From NCBI RefSeq assembly GCF_014647115.1, contig NZ_BMOO01000002.1, forward strand, positions 248,001 to 312,000: a DNA stretch of 64,000 nt, given 5' to 3'. The position numbers and the translations under genes are program-made. The notes beneath the pieces were generated by a model. The model made no database searches and was not told where the DNA came from. It saw only the letters and a program-made list of their open reading frames with translations. Shown here one piece after another: positions 42,479 through 50,619 of the stretch (position 1 is the first letter of the stretch; the number at the start of each line of letters is the position of its first letter). This stretch comes from Halarchaeum rubridurum. Its GTDB lineage: Archaea > Halobacteriota > Halobacteria > Halobacteriales > Halobacteriaceae.

Positions 42479-42840
42479 CGGTGAGCGGTGGTGTGGTCGT
42501 GGTGGAGCGCTCGGGCGCGCGTCCGGGGTCGTCGAAAGGGAGGGCACAGCGGGCCAAGAAGGTTGTCGATGACCGGCGTCGACGGCGCCCGACGGCTGTG
42601 CGACGGTCGATGCTCGACCGACCGGCGTACGGGACGACCCGTCGAAGGACCGGGCGGGTGTCACGGCCGTCGATACCGTCGCCGGACGCGTCGTGCTCCG
42701 GGGTACGACCGCGAGCGCTCACGCGTGGCTCTCCCGGCGGGTCGCCCGCCCCGAGCGGACGGACCGAGCGGAGCGAACGACGCCGCCCCGAACACCGGCC
42801 GGGGGTGTCGGGGCTCGTGGATGTCGGTCCGGCCCCCGGT
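42479..42840. other. Upstream region of the cobalamin operon, no gene seen
   Basis: About 360 bp of GC-rich sequence. I looked for a B12-riboswitch core and a clear TATA box for the minus-strand operon and found neither. The operon promoter must lie here, or the leader is long. No frame looks coding. Confidence 0.4.
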
Positions 42841-42851
42841 TCGGCAACAAC

Positions 42852-43052
42852 TTTTTTATCAAAGAACCCGTACTGATAACCGTCATCCCAAGGGGGATGG
42901 GGCTGCTGAGTGGCCCGCCGGTGGGTGACGACCCGCGATTGGTTCACCGGACGCCACAACCACGCTACCGGTGCGGGACGACGCGCCCCTCGGTACAGCA
43001 AGAAGTCTGGAGGCATTCCATTGCATCCCGCCCCACTGCGGGCGGGGACTTC
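42852..43052 (+). ncRNA. Candidate structured RNA or IS200/IS605-derived mini-element
   Basis: A strong TATA-like box TTTTTTATC (42852-42860) is followed 24 nt later by a run of hairpins: CATCCC/GGGATG (42884-42899, loop AAGG), CCGGTG/CACCGG (42918-42950) enclosing GGGT-GACG-ACCC, and finally an outer stem GAAGTC/GACTTC (43002-43052) around a perfect CCCGCCC/GGGCGGG hairpin (43027-43046). No reading frame fits. The layout could be a small RNA gene, or left and right hairpin ends of an IS200/IS605-type element without transposase (PATE). It matches no RNA family I know. Confidence 0.4.
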
Positions 43053-43112
43053 CACACGTCCGAGCGACGCGTCCGTCGACCAGCTCCTCGACGGCGACGA
43101 CGGGCCCGTGTG

Positions 43113-43118
43113 TTTATG
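43113..43118 (+). promoter_or_regulatory. TATA-type promoter of universal stress protein gene
   Basis: TTTATG lies 24-29 nt before the GTG start at 43142, consistent with a leaderless transcript. Confidence 0.5.
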
Positions 43119-43141
43119 CGCTGGCGGCCGTAGCGGGGTGC

Positions 43142-43564
43142 GTGTACGACGAGATACTCGTTCCGACGGACGGGAGCCCCGAAGCGGAGGCGGCCGTCGA
43201 GCACGCCGTCGACATCGCGGCGACGTACGGCGCGCGGATTCACGCGCTCTACGTCGTCGACACGAGCCCGTACGCGACGTTGGACGCGACGGAGACGGTC
43301 GTGGAGGACCTGGAGGACGAGGGCGAGGACGCGGTCGAATACGTCACGACGGCCGCGGCGGACGCGGGCGTCGAGGCGCGCAGCACGATAACGAACGGGA
43401 ACGTCCACGAGGCGATTACGACGTACGCGCGGGCCAACGACATCGACCTCATCGTCATGGGGACGCACGGCCGTCGCGGCCTCGGGCGGGTGCTCGTCGG
43501 GAGCGTCACCGAGCGCGTCGTCCGAACCGCCGACGTACCCGTGTTGACGGTTCGAAGCGGGTGA
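43142..43564 (+). CDS. Universal stress protein, UspA family
   Basis: 140 aa from GTG (YDEILVPTDGSPEAEAAV). It has the complete ATP-binding type signature GTHGRRGLGRVLVGSVTERV (about 109-128, G-x2-G-x9-G-S/T) and ends VRTADVPVLTVRSG. A longer open frame upstream runs through the structured element and is not coding. Haloarchaea carry many such single-domain proteins, whose roles in stress or metabolism are mostly unknown. It is monocistronic. Confidence 0.88.
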   Translation: MYDEILVPTDGSPEAEAAVEHAVDIAATYGARIHALYVVDTSPYATLDATETVVEDLEDEGEDAVEYVTTAAADAGVEARSTITNGNVHEAITTYARANDIDLIVMGTHGRRGLGRVLVGSVTERVVRTADVPVLTVRSG

Positions 43565-43672
43565 CGCCGAGGCGGGTGGTGCACCACGGCGCGCCACGGC
43601 GCGAGCGAATGGGCGAGTGACCGACGGCGTCGACGTCGAAAAGCGACCGACGCCCCGCGAGTGACGGAGCCG

Positions 43673-43918
43673 TCAGCGGCGTCCGTCGCCGTCGGGGTCC
43701 GCGTGCGTCGACGCGACCGCGAGACTGCCGAGCGCGCCCACGGCACCGACGACGACCCCGAGGCTCGCCGTGCCGTACATGCCGACGAGCAGCCCGAGCG
43801 CGTAGCACGCGACGCCGAGGGCGGCGCAGAGCGCGAACAGGAGTTCGGCGGCTCCGGCGGCGGTACGCGCCGGTGTCGCCGGCCGGTCGGGCAGCCGGTT
43901 TCGCACGGGCGTTTTCAT
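43673..43918 (-). CDS. Small two-helix membrane protein
   Basis: 81 aa from ATG (a GTG codon precedes it). A basic N-terminus (KTPVRNRLPDRP) is followed by two hydrophobic helices, GAAELLFALCAALGVACYAL and TASLGVVVGAVGALGSLAV, and a D/R-rich tail. No family is recognised. The membrane pattern and start context support a real gene, but it could still be a chance frame. Confidence 0.55.
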   Translation of the reverse strand: MKTPVRNRLPDRPATPARTAAGAAELLFALCAALGVACYALGLLVGMYGTASLGVVVGAVGALGSLAVASTHADPDGDGRR

Positions 43919-43993
43919 CACGGTTAATTATTGTGTTTGGTGCGTCATAGGTGTTTGGGTGGCGTTACCACACATCGTTTTTCGGCCGCCGCG

Positions 43994-44749
43994 TCACATG
44001 TACATACCGTCCTGCGTGTCGTAGCCGCCGAGGCCCTCCTCGCCCTCGGCCGCGGACGCGACGCGTTCGGCGAGCTTTCCGTAGTACTCGCGGAGTTGCT
44101 CGTTCAGGGCTTCGAGTTCGCTCTCGTCGACGTCGAAGTCGTGGACGGTTTCGAGCGCCGTGAGCAGGCGGAGCGAGGCGTCGACGTCCGGGCCCGGAGG
44201 GTGAGTCGGGGTGACGTAGACGCCGACGTCCGGTGCGTCCCCGTCGAGGCCGCGGGTGACGAGTTCGCCCGCGACGCCGTCGAGGAAGCCGTTCGCCAGC
44301 GGGTGAAAGACGTCGTCGGGGAGGCGACGTTCCCGGTACGCCTCGGTGGCGACGTGGAACACCGCGTGTTCGTCCGGCCCGTGGGCGAACGGGACGCCGT
44401 GGAGGACCGCGATTTCGTCGATTCCCTCCGTCTCCGCCCACGACAGGAGGGCGTCGGCGTACGAGCGCGCGGCCCCGACCGGGACGAACAGTTCGCCGAC
44501 GAGCACGGACAGCGGCGCGTCGTCGAGCGTGTAGAGTCGGCTGTGGTGGCGCGGGACGCCCGCCTCGAACGGCGCGATGGCCGGGAGGGCGTCGGTCGAG
44601 ACGCGACCCGCGCGCGTCGCGTCGAGGTGACGAACGAGGTAGTCGGCCGCGGTCACGCCGGCGAGGCCGGGGTGCGTCTGACCGACGACGAGGGTCGTAC
44701 CGGTCTCGCGTCCCGACTCGGTGGTGACGTCGAACGAGGACTGCGACAT
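43994..44749 (-). CDS. PAC2-family protein (proteasome-assembly-chaperone-like)
   Basis: 251 aa from the ATG at 44749 (MSQSSFDVTTES); an upstream ATG would add eight residues. It has the PAC2 pattern: TTLVVGQTHPGLAGVTAADYLVRHL at the N-terminus (in parts), LSVLVGELFVPV, IDEIAVLHGVPFAHGPDEH, and LLTALETVHDFDVDESELEAL near the C-terminus. Archaeal PAC2 (DUF75) proteins resemble eukaryotic proteasome assembly chaperones, but their partner in haloarchaea is not settled. It appears monocistronic. Confidence 0.82.
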   Translation of the reverse strand: MSQSSFDVTTESGRETGTTLVVGQTHPGLAGVTAADYLVRHLDATRAGRVSTDALPAIAPFEAGVPRHHSRLYTLDDAPLSVLVGELFVPVGAARSYADALLSWAETEGIDEIAVLHGVPFAHGPDEHAVFHVATEAYRERRLPDDVFHPLANGFLDGVAGELVTRGLDGDAPDVGVYVTPTHPPGPDVDASLRLLTALETVHDFDVDESELEALNEQLREYYGKLAERVASAAEGEEGLGGYDTQDGMYM

Positions 44750-44843
44750 GGTACCGGCGTCGGGGGCGACCACCGTAACTCTATCTCCGAGACCGGCCGA
44801 AGGACCGGGTTCGACCGAACGGGAGCGTCGAGTCGGAACCGAA

Positions 44844-45851
44844 TCAGGCCGTGGTTTCGTAGTAGTCGCCGCCCTCGTCGTAGCGCGCGTCGCGTATCCG
44901 GTGGCGCTGGTCGGCGGAGAGCGAGACGTCGACGGCGCCGAGGTTCTCCGCGAGCTGGTCGGTGGTGCGCGCGCCGACGATGGGGACGCAGGTGAACGCC
45001 TCGCGCTCGACGAGCCACCGGAGCGCGACCTGCGCGGGCGTCGCGCCCTCCTCCTCGGCGACCGTGCGAATCGCGTCGAGGACGTGCCAGCCGCGCTCGG
45101 AGACGTAGTAGTCGGAGAACAGGTCGTCGAGTTGACCGCGCGACCCCTCGGGGGCCGTCACGTCGTACGTCCCCTGGCCCGCGCGCTCGTACTTCCCGGT
45201 GAGGAAGCCGCCGGCGAGCGGCGAGTACGGGCAGACCGCGAGGTCCTGGTCGGCACAGACGGAGAGGTAGTCGGCGACGTCGCGCTCGTAGGCGGCGTGG
45301 TAGAGCGGTTGGGTGACGTCGAAGCGCTGGAGGCCCTCGGCGTCGGCCTTCCAGAGGGCCTTCGTGAGCTGCCACGCGGCCATCGTCGAGGCACCGAGAT
45401 AGTTGACCGTTCCCTCCTCGACGAGGCCGGTGAGGGTTTCGAGGGTCTCCGTAATCGGCGTCTCGTCGTCCCAGCGGTGGATGTAGTAGACGTCGAGGTA
45501 GTCGGTCCCGAGGCGGTCCAGGGTGCCCTCGATTTCCGCGCGAATCGTCTTGCGCGAGAGGTTCTCCTGAAAGCGCGACTCCTGCGTCCAGTAGACCTTC
45601 GAGGCGAGCACGTAGTCCTCGCGGTCGCGTTCGTCGAGCCACTCGCCGATCCACGTCTCGGAGCGGCCGTCGCCGTAGCCGTTCGCGGTGTCGATGAAGT
45701 TCCCGCCGGCGTCCGCGAACGCGTCGAGCAGGTCGTGGGCCGTCTCCCGGTCCGTCTCCACGACGCCGTCGGACTCCTTCCCGAAGCGCCACGTGCCGAG
45801 ACAGAGCCGCGAGACGTCGACGCCCGTCGCGCCGAGTTTGGTGTACTCCAT
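44844..45851 (-). CDS. Aldo/keto reductase
   Basis: 335 aa NADPH-dependent (beta/alpha)8 oxidoreductase of the Kv-beta/YajO-like branch. The catalytic set is visible: Asp54 and Tyr59 in NFIDTANGYGDG, Lys85 in LASKVYW, and His125 in YYIHRWDD. YSPLAGGFLTGKYER and IVGARTTDQLAENLGA are typical cofactor-binding segments. The substrate is unknown; relatives reduce aldehydes and sugars. The length is standard and the ATG is clear. Confidence 0.88.
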   Translation of the reverse strand: MEYTKLGATGVDVSRLCLGTWRFGKESDGVVETDRETAHDLLDAFADAGGNFIDTANGYGDGRSETWIGEWLDERDREDYVLASKVYWTQESRFQENLSRKTIRAEIEGTLDRLGTDYLDVYYIHRWDDETPITETLETLTGLVEEGTVNYLGASTMAAWQLTKALWKADAEGLQRFDVTQPLYHAAYERDVADYLSVCADQDLAVCPYSPLAGGFLTGKYERAGQGTYDVTAPEGSRGQLDDLFSDYYVSERGWHVLDAIRTVAEEEGATPAQVALRWLVEREAFTCVPIVGARTTDQLAENLGAVDVSLSADQRHRIRDARYDEGGDYYETTA

Positions 45852-45898
45852 ACACCGAGTCCGCCCGGCGGGAGAATCAAGTCACCGGCCGCGGCGGT

Positions 45899-46027
45899 CT
45901 AGTCGTCCGCGACGGCGAGCCCGCGGCCGGTCGCGTCGTCGCAGTCGTGCTCGAAGAGGTCGTCGAGGACGGCGAAATCGGTGTCACAGACGGCACACCG
46001 GACGTCGCCGACGGTCGCGGTCGCCAT
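45899..46027 (-). CDS. Small zinc-finger protein
   Basis: 42 aa. Cys11-x2-Cys14 (CAVC) and His27-x-Cys29 (HDC) form a compact probable zinc site around DFAVLDDLFEH. Haloarchaea encode many such one-domain zinc-finger microproteins of unknown role. The gene lies downstream of an unrelated region and 47 bp from the aldo/keto reductase gene on the same strand, so it could be co-transcribed with it. Confidence 0.65.
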   Translation of the reverse strand: MATATVGDVRCAVCDTDFAVLDDLFEHDCDDATGRGLAVADD

Positions 46028-46376
46028 CAGGCGACCACCCCGTGTGCCCCGCGTGTCCCGCGATACCGCCGTCGCGGGCGGGCGTAGACGACGGCCGGGC
46101 CGGACCGACCGAGGGCGGTGTCCGTGCGGGGCGTGGTGTCGACGGCCGTGGACGACGTCGTCACACTCGCCGCTTTCCGCGCGGGCTATGTAAGTGTATC
46201 CCACGGCCCGACCATTTCGGAGTGAGCAGTAATACTGTTCAGAAATACTGACCAATAATACTGCTCAGTATGATAGAGGGGTTTCGCTGTCACGCCGACG
46301 CACCGGCCCTCCGGGAGGTATCGACGGTGCATGCCGCGACGGCGGCGTTTAACCGGGTGACGGGCGAAGCGCCGCC
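46028..46376. other. Divergent intergenic region, 349 bp
   Basis: It separates the zinc-finger gene (minus) from the iron-type alcohol dehydrogenase gene (plus). It contains the four-unit 13-bp-period array at 46227-46278. Nothing else coding was seen. GTTTAAC at about 46348-46354 may be the TATA box of the dehydrogenase gene, about 25-30 nt before its ATG. Confidence 0.5.
46227..46278 (+). repeat. 13-bp-period CAGTAATACTG array, site E (four units)
   Basis: Units at exact 13-bp steps: CAGTAATACTGTT / CAGAAATACTGAC / CAATAATACTGCT / CAGTATGATAGAG. It shares a 19-mer with site C and a 15-mer with site A. It ends 98 bp upstream of the dehydrogenase start. Confidence 0.75.
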
Positions 46377-47573
46377 ATGGACGAACACATCGGCGCGGAG
46401 GGGTTCCGGTTCGACTACCGGCCGCCGGCGATACGCTTCGGGGCGAGCGCGACGAGCGAGTTGGGCGCGGAACTCGACGCGCACGGGGTGGAGCGCGCGC
46501 TCGTCGTCGCCGGCACGACGACCGGGACGGTACCGGCCGTAATCGAGCCGGTCGTGGACGGTGCGGACGGCCGGACGGGGGAGGTGTTCGCGGAGACGAC
46601 CCCGGAGAAACGCCTCGACACGGCGCTCGACGGGGCGAGGCGGTACGACGAGACCGACGCGGACGGGGTCGTGGCGCTCGGCGGCGGGTCGAGCCTCGAC
46701 GTCGCGAAGGCGGTGCGCGCGCTCGCGGCGAGCGACGACCGGGCGGCCGCGGTGCGGGCGTTCGCGGAGAGCGGGTCGCTCCCGGTTCCGGACACCTTGC
46801 CGCCGCTCGTCGTCGTGCCGACGACGCTCGCCGGGGCCGACCTCACGCACGTCGCGGGCCTCCGCACGACGCCCGAGAGCGGGCACGTCGAGTCCGCCGT
46901 CGACGGCGGGCTCTCCGACCCGCGTCTGATGCCGGACGCGGCCGTCTACGACCCGGGTCTCGTCGCCACGACGCCCGAGGGCGTCCTCGCCGCCTCCGCG
47001 ATGAACGGGTTCGACAAGGGTGTGGAGGCGCTGTACGCGCGAGCCGCGACGCCCGTGACCGACGGGACCGCGATGCGCGGGCTCTCGCTCCTCCGCGAGG
47101 CGCTCCCGACGCTCCGCGGGGACGACCCGGCGTACGGCGACGCGGTCCGGGGGACGATTCTCGTGCAGTACGGTATCTCGCGGCCCGACGCCTCGACGCT
47201 CGCGCTCGTCCACGCGTTCGGGCACGGGCTGACCACGCACTCGTCGATTCAGCAGGGTGCGGCGCACGCGATAATCGCCCCGCACGCGCTCGCCTACCTC
47301 TTCGAGCGCGGCCCGTGTCGCCGAGACCTGCTCGCGGACGCACTCGGCGTCGATTCGGCGACCGACCCGGCCGCCGGCGTGGTCGAGGCCGTCACCGCCG
47401 TCCGCGACGGGCTCGACCTCCCGACACGACTGCGCGACGTGGCGGACATCGCGGCGGACGACCTGGCCGACATCGCGGCGACGACGGCCGCGGACCGTCT
47501 CGTCGAGAACGTCCCGACGGGAATCGACACGTCAGCGGCGGCGCTGGAGGACGTGGTACGGGCGGCGTGGTGA
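46377..47573 (+). CDS. Iron-type alcohol dehydrogenase / maleylacetate-reductase-like
   Basis: 398 aa group III dehydrogenase. An N-terminal Rossmann-like part includes GVVALGGGSSLDVAKAVRAL. VVPTTLAGADLTHVAGL replaces the usual TTAGTGSE motif and resembles maleylacetate reductases (PTTYAGSE-x-T). The metal site is formed by FDKGVEALYA (Asp) and histidines in LVHAFGHGLTTH and GAAHAIIAPHALAY. Maleylacetate reductase would fit an aromatic degradation theme, but alcohol or lactaldehyde reduction is also possible. It appears monocistronic, with the 13-bp array upstream. Confidence 0.82.
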   Translation: MDEHIGAEGFRFDYRPPAIRFGASATSELGAELDAHGVERALVVAGTTTGTVPAVIEPVVDGADGRTGEVFAETTPEKRLDTALDGARRYDETDADGVVALGGGSSLDVAKAVRALAASDDRAAAVRAFAESGSLPVPDTLPPLVVVPTTLAGADLTHVAGLRTTPESGHVESAVDGGLSDPRLMPDAAVYDPGLVATTPEGVLAASAMNGFDKGVEALYARAATPVTDGTAMRGLSLLREALPTLRGDDPAYGDAVRGTILVQYGISRPDASTLALVHAFGHGLTTHSSIQQGAAHAIIAPHALAYLFERGPCRRDLLADALGVDSATDPAAGVVEAVTAVRDGLDLPTRLRDVADIAADDLADIAATTAADRLVENVPTGIDTSAAALEDVVRAAW

Positions 47574-47874
47574 GTGACGGGGGTTCACAGTAAACGAAAG
47601 GGGCGGGACGAGCCCGCCCGGCCGGCCAAGGGGGAGAGGGGGGGATAGCCGACCACTGTGTGGCCGGTGTCGGCCACGTACCGACACAGCCCCCACGTCA
47701 CCAAAGAACCAGCGCCTAACTACATAGAGTCGGGGGCGAGCGCCGGCCCGAGTCGGTCGGGACGAGAACCGGGGGCCGCGTCCCGGCGCGTCCGTCGTCG
47801 GTCGGTCGCGGCCGCGGCGGATGGCGGCGGGACGCGGCGGTAGTTTTTATCCTGTCCCGGGTGGAGTGGAGCGT
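47574..47874. other. Intergenic region, 301 bp, with hairpins
   Basis: It holds the perfect hairpin at 47601-47619 and a second inverted repeat GTGGCC/GGCCAC near 47660-47680. TTTTTAT at 47844-47850 is the TATA box of the next gene, 25-31 nt before its ATG (leaderless). No coding frame is convincing. Confidence 0.5.
47601..47619 (+). terminator. Hairpin after dehydrogenase gene
   Basis: GGGCGGG-ACGAG-CCCGCCC, a perfect 7-bp stem 28 bp downstream of the stop codon. No T-run follows, so a terminator or RNA-stability role is only suggested. Confidence 0.35.
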
Positions 47875-49191
47875 ATGGACTCGAAGAACTTCCTCTTCTG
47901 CTCGCTCGACGCGGCGCTCATCACGGACGTCGCGTGGCAGGTCCACCGGGAGGGCCACGACGTCAAGTACTACATCGAGGCCGAGAGCGACCGGGAGATC
48001 GGCGACGGGTTCGTCCCGAAGACCGACGACTGGGAGGCCGAAGTGGAGTGGGCCGACGTCGTCGTCTTCGACGACATCTGGGTCGGAAGCGACATCGGCA
48101 CGGGCGCGCTCGCGGAGGAGCTTCGCGAGCGCGGGAAGGCGGTCGTCGGCGGGACGCCGAACACGGACCGACTCGAAGAGGACCGCGGCTACGCCATGGA
48201 GGTCCTCGAAGAACACGGCGTCAACACTATCGACCACCGCGTCTTCCACGACTTCGACGAGGGAATCCGGTTCGTCCAGCAGAACCCCGCCCCCTACGTC
48301 GTCAAGCCGCTCGGCGAGGTCCAGAACGTCAAGCGGCTCCTCTACGTCGGCGACGAGGACGACGGGAGCGACGTCGTCGACGTCCTCGCGGCGTACAAGA
48401 AGGCGTGGGGCCACCGGATGAAGGGCTTCCAGCTCCAGCGGAAGGTCGAGGGCGTCGAGGTCGCCATCTGCGGATTCTTCGACGGCGAGCGGTTCATCGA
48501 CCAGGTCAACTTCAACTTCGAGCACAAGAAGCTCTTCCCGGGGAACATCGGCCCCTCGACGGGCGAGATGGGGACGTCGATGTTCTGGGGTGGCCGGAAC
48601 GAGCTCTTCGCGGAGACGTTGGGGAAACTCGAGGGGTGGCTCGCCGAGGAGGGGTACGTCGGGAGCATCGACGTCAACTGCATCGTGAACGAGACCGGCA
48701 TCTACCCCCTGGAGTTCACGCCGCGTTTCGGCTACCCCACTATCGCCCTCCAGGAGGAGTCCTTCGAGTCGAGCACCGGGGCGTTCTTCTACGACCTCGC
48801 GCACGGGAACGACCCGGAACTGCAAGTGCACAACGGCTATCAGATCGGCGTGCGGATCGTCCTCCCGCCGTTCCCCTTCGACGACGAGCGGACGTACGAC
48901 GAGAGTTCGCGGAACGCCGCGGTCGTCTTCGAGACGGCGGACCGCGAGGGCGTCCACATAGAGGACGCGAAGAACGTCGAGGGACAGTGGCGCGTCGCCG
49001 GCGAATCCGGGATGCCCCTCGTCGTCACCGGAAAGGGCGAGACGATGCGACAGGCGCGCGAGCAGGCCTACGAGCGCATCGACCGAATCGTGATGCCGAA
49101 CATGTACTACCGCGACGACATCGGCGAGCGCTGGATCGCGGGCGACGGCGACCGCTTGCAGGCGTGGGGATACCTCGGGCCGCAGTCGTAA
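47875..49191 (+). CDS. PurD-like ATP-grasp ligase
   Basis: 438 aa from the ATG at 47875 in a leaderless context. N-terminal Rossmann-like part (NFLFCSLDAALITDVAWQVH, then VVFDDIWVGSDIG), ATP-grasp core with PYVVKPLGEVQNV, GFQLQRKVEGVEVAICGFFDG and NIGPSTGEMGTSMF, and metal-binding YPLEFTPRFGYPTI. It resembles phosphoribosylamine--glycine ligase, but several loops are distinct from standard PurD. It may be a second paralogue used on another carboxylate. Purine neighbours are absent. Confidence 0.78.
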   Translation: MDSKNFLFCSLDAALITDVAWQVHREGHDVKYYIEAESDREIGDGFVPKTDDWEAEVEWADVVVFDDIWVGSDIGTGALAEELRERGKAVVGGTPNTDRLEEDRGYAMEVLEEHGVNTIDHRVFHDFDEGIRFVQQNPAPYVVKPLGEVQNVKRLLYVGDEDDGSDVVDVLAAYKKAWGHRMKGFQLQRKVEGVEVAICGFFDGERFIDQVNFNFEHKKLFPGNIGPSTGEMGTSMFWGGRNELFAETLGKLEGWLAEEGYVGSIDVNCIVNETGIYPLEFTPRFGYPTIALQEESFESSTGAFFYDLAHGNDPELQVHNGYQIGVRIVLPPFPFDDERTYDESSRNAAVVFETADREGVHIEDAKNVEGQWRVAGESGMPLVVTGKGETMRQAREQAYERIDRIVMPNMYYRDDIGERWIAGDGDRLQAWGYLGPQS

Positions 49192-49301
49192 GACGACCGC
49201 TCGACGCGGGACGCGGCGGGGAAACGGTGTGGCCGTGGGACGCGGCGGCCGGTCGGAGGGGCCGCGGCGTCCCGGTGTCGTTCAGCGCGTCGGCGCGCGA
49301 G

Positions 49302-50558
49302 TCAGCACATGTTCGGCGGGATGACGTTCGTGTACTCCTCCATCGGGGTAAACTGCGTGTCCTGGCGGGTGGCACCGATGAAGTCGATCTCGACCTGGCC
49401 GTCGCCGGCGCGGAAGGTCGTGTCGCCGAAGATGGACTGCCAGTTGAGGCCGCCGAGGGCCTCGATGACGTCGTCGCCGTTCGTGGACCCGGCGCTCTCC
49501 ATGGCCTTGGCGAGCGCGCGGACGGTCTCGAAGCCACTGCCGCAGGCCGCGTTCGGCAGGAGGCTGGTGCTGTCGGTCGGGTAGAGCTCCTTGAACGTCT
49601 GGTTGATCTCGCTTTCGCTCGCGGGGTTGTAGAAGGTCGTCCCGTACCAGCCGTCCGCCGAGCCGCCGACGGACGCCTGCACGATCTGGTTGACCGGCTT
49701 TCCGGAGTTGAACATCAGGACCTTCTCCTCCTTGAGGTTGTAGTCCGCGGCCTGGTTGATAAGTGAGATGGCGAGACTGGCCGGCATGACGCCGGTGATG
49801 AGCTTCGCGTCGCTGTTGAGGAGCTCGGAGATGTACGAGGAGAGGTCCTGCGTCCCAAGCGGGACGAGGGTCTGCCCGGTGACCTCGCCGCCCTCCTCGC
49901 TCAGGCGGTTCTTGAGCAGTTCGAGGTTGTTCTGCCCGAGGGAGTAGTCGGCGGAGAAGAAGTGCATCCGCTGCGGGTCGAAGTCCCGGTCGATGTGGTT
50001 CGGCAGGTCGTTGATGAAGTTGACCCCGACGTCGACGGTGTGGCGGTTGCTCGGCCAGATGAAGAAGGAGTAGTCCGAACAGTTGTCCCCCTCGCGGGCC
50101 GTCGTCGAGGAGGCCTGCGTCGGGAGGATGGGAATCTGCGCCTCGTTGCTGATGTAGGGAACGACGGACGCCGTCGAGGAGCTGAGCGACGGGCCGATGA
50201 TGGCGTCGACGTTCTCCTGCGTGACGAGCGAGCGCGCGCCTTCGAGCGCGCCGGACGGCGTGGACTGGGTGTCCCGGACGACGAGTTCGAAGTCGGAGTC
50301 GAGAATCTGCCCACCGAGGTGCTCCTTCGCCATCTCGACGCCGCGCTGGACCTCCTGGCCGGTCGTGGGCGTCGCGCCACTCAGCGGCGCGAGAACGCCG
50401 ATCTTCGCGCTACCGTCACCACTCCCGCCGCTGCCACCGCTCCCGCCGCTTCCGCCGCCGCCACCGCAGCCGGCGAGAGCCGTCGCGGTGACCGTGGCTC
50501 CCGCAGCTTTGAGGAATCGGCGCCGCCGCACCGAGCTCCGCTCATTATTATTAGCCAT
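49302..50558 (-). CDS. LivK-like branched-chain/aromatic ABC binding lipoprotein
   Basis: 418 aa. Tat signal RRRRFLKAAGATVTATALAGC with lipobox, followed by a Gly/Ser linker (GGGGGSGGSGGSGGSG) typical of haloarchaeal lipoproteins. The mature part is a type I periplasmic binding protein: KIGVLAPLSGATPTTGQEVQRG, AIIGPSLSSSTASVVPYIS, and a C-terminal GDTTFRAGDGQ. The family binds branched-chain amino acids, amides or aromatic acids such as benzoate or phenylacetate. It is last of five transporter genes in strand order and has its own TATA box. Confidence 0.88.
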   Translation of the reverse strand: MANNNERSSVRRRRFLKAAGATVTATALAGCGGGGGSGGSGGSGGSGDGSAKIGVLAPLSGATPTTGQEVQRGVEMAKEHLGGQILDSDFELVVRDTQSTPSGALEGARSLVTQENVDAIIGPSLSSSTASVVPYISNEAQIPILPTQASSTTAREGDNCSDYSFFIWPSNRHTVDVGVNFINDLPNHIDRDFDPQRMHFFSADYSLGQNNLELLKNRLSEEGGEVTGQTLVPLGTQDLSSYISELLNSDAKLITGVMPASLAISLINQAADYNLKEEKVLMFNSGKPVNQIVQASVGGSADGWYGTTFYNPASESEINQTFKELYPTDSTSLLPNAACGSGFETVRALAKAMESAGSTNGDDVIEALGGLNWQSIFGDTTFRAGDGQVEIDFIGATRQDTQFTPMEEYTNVIPPNMC

Positions 50559-50585
50559 AGTGTGACCGATGAGTGGACCTCCGAG

Positions 50586-50593
50586 TTTATAAC
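50586..50593 (-). promoter_or_regulatory. TATA-type promoter of the binding-protein gene
   Basis: GTTATAAA on the minus strand, 28-35 nt upstream of the ATG at 50558. The binding-protein gene is therefore probably transcribed separately from the permease genes. Confidence 0.6.
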
Positions 50594-50619
50594 GTTTCGG
50601 TATCAGCGAGGGCGGACGG

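Noticed and set aside
42479-42840. Cobalamin riboswitch upstream of the cobalamin operon
   Set aside because: I looked for a B12-box-like conserved core on the minus strand and saw none.
42911-42960. tRNA-like pieces (GGTTCACC near 42941)
   Set aside because: No acceptor stem, anticodon arm or D-arm can be formed around it; the hairpins pair differently.
42693-43133. TnpB or TnpA coding remnant around the hairpin element
   Set aside because: None of the frames contains recognisable TnpB zinc-finger or catalytic motifs or the TnpA HUH motif; only the hairpins hint at IS605 ancestry.
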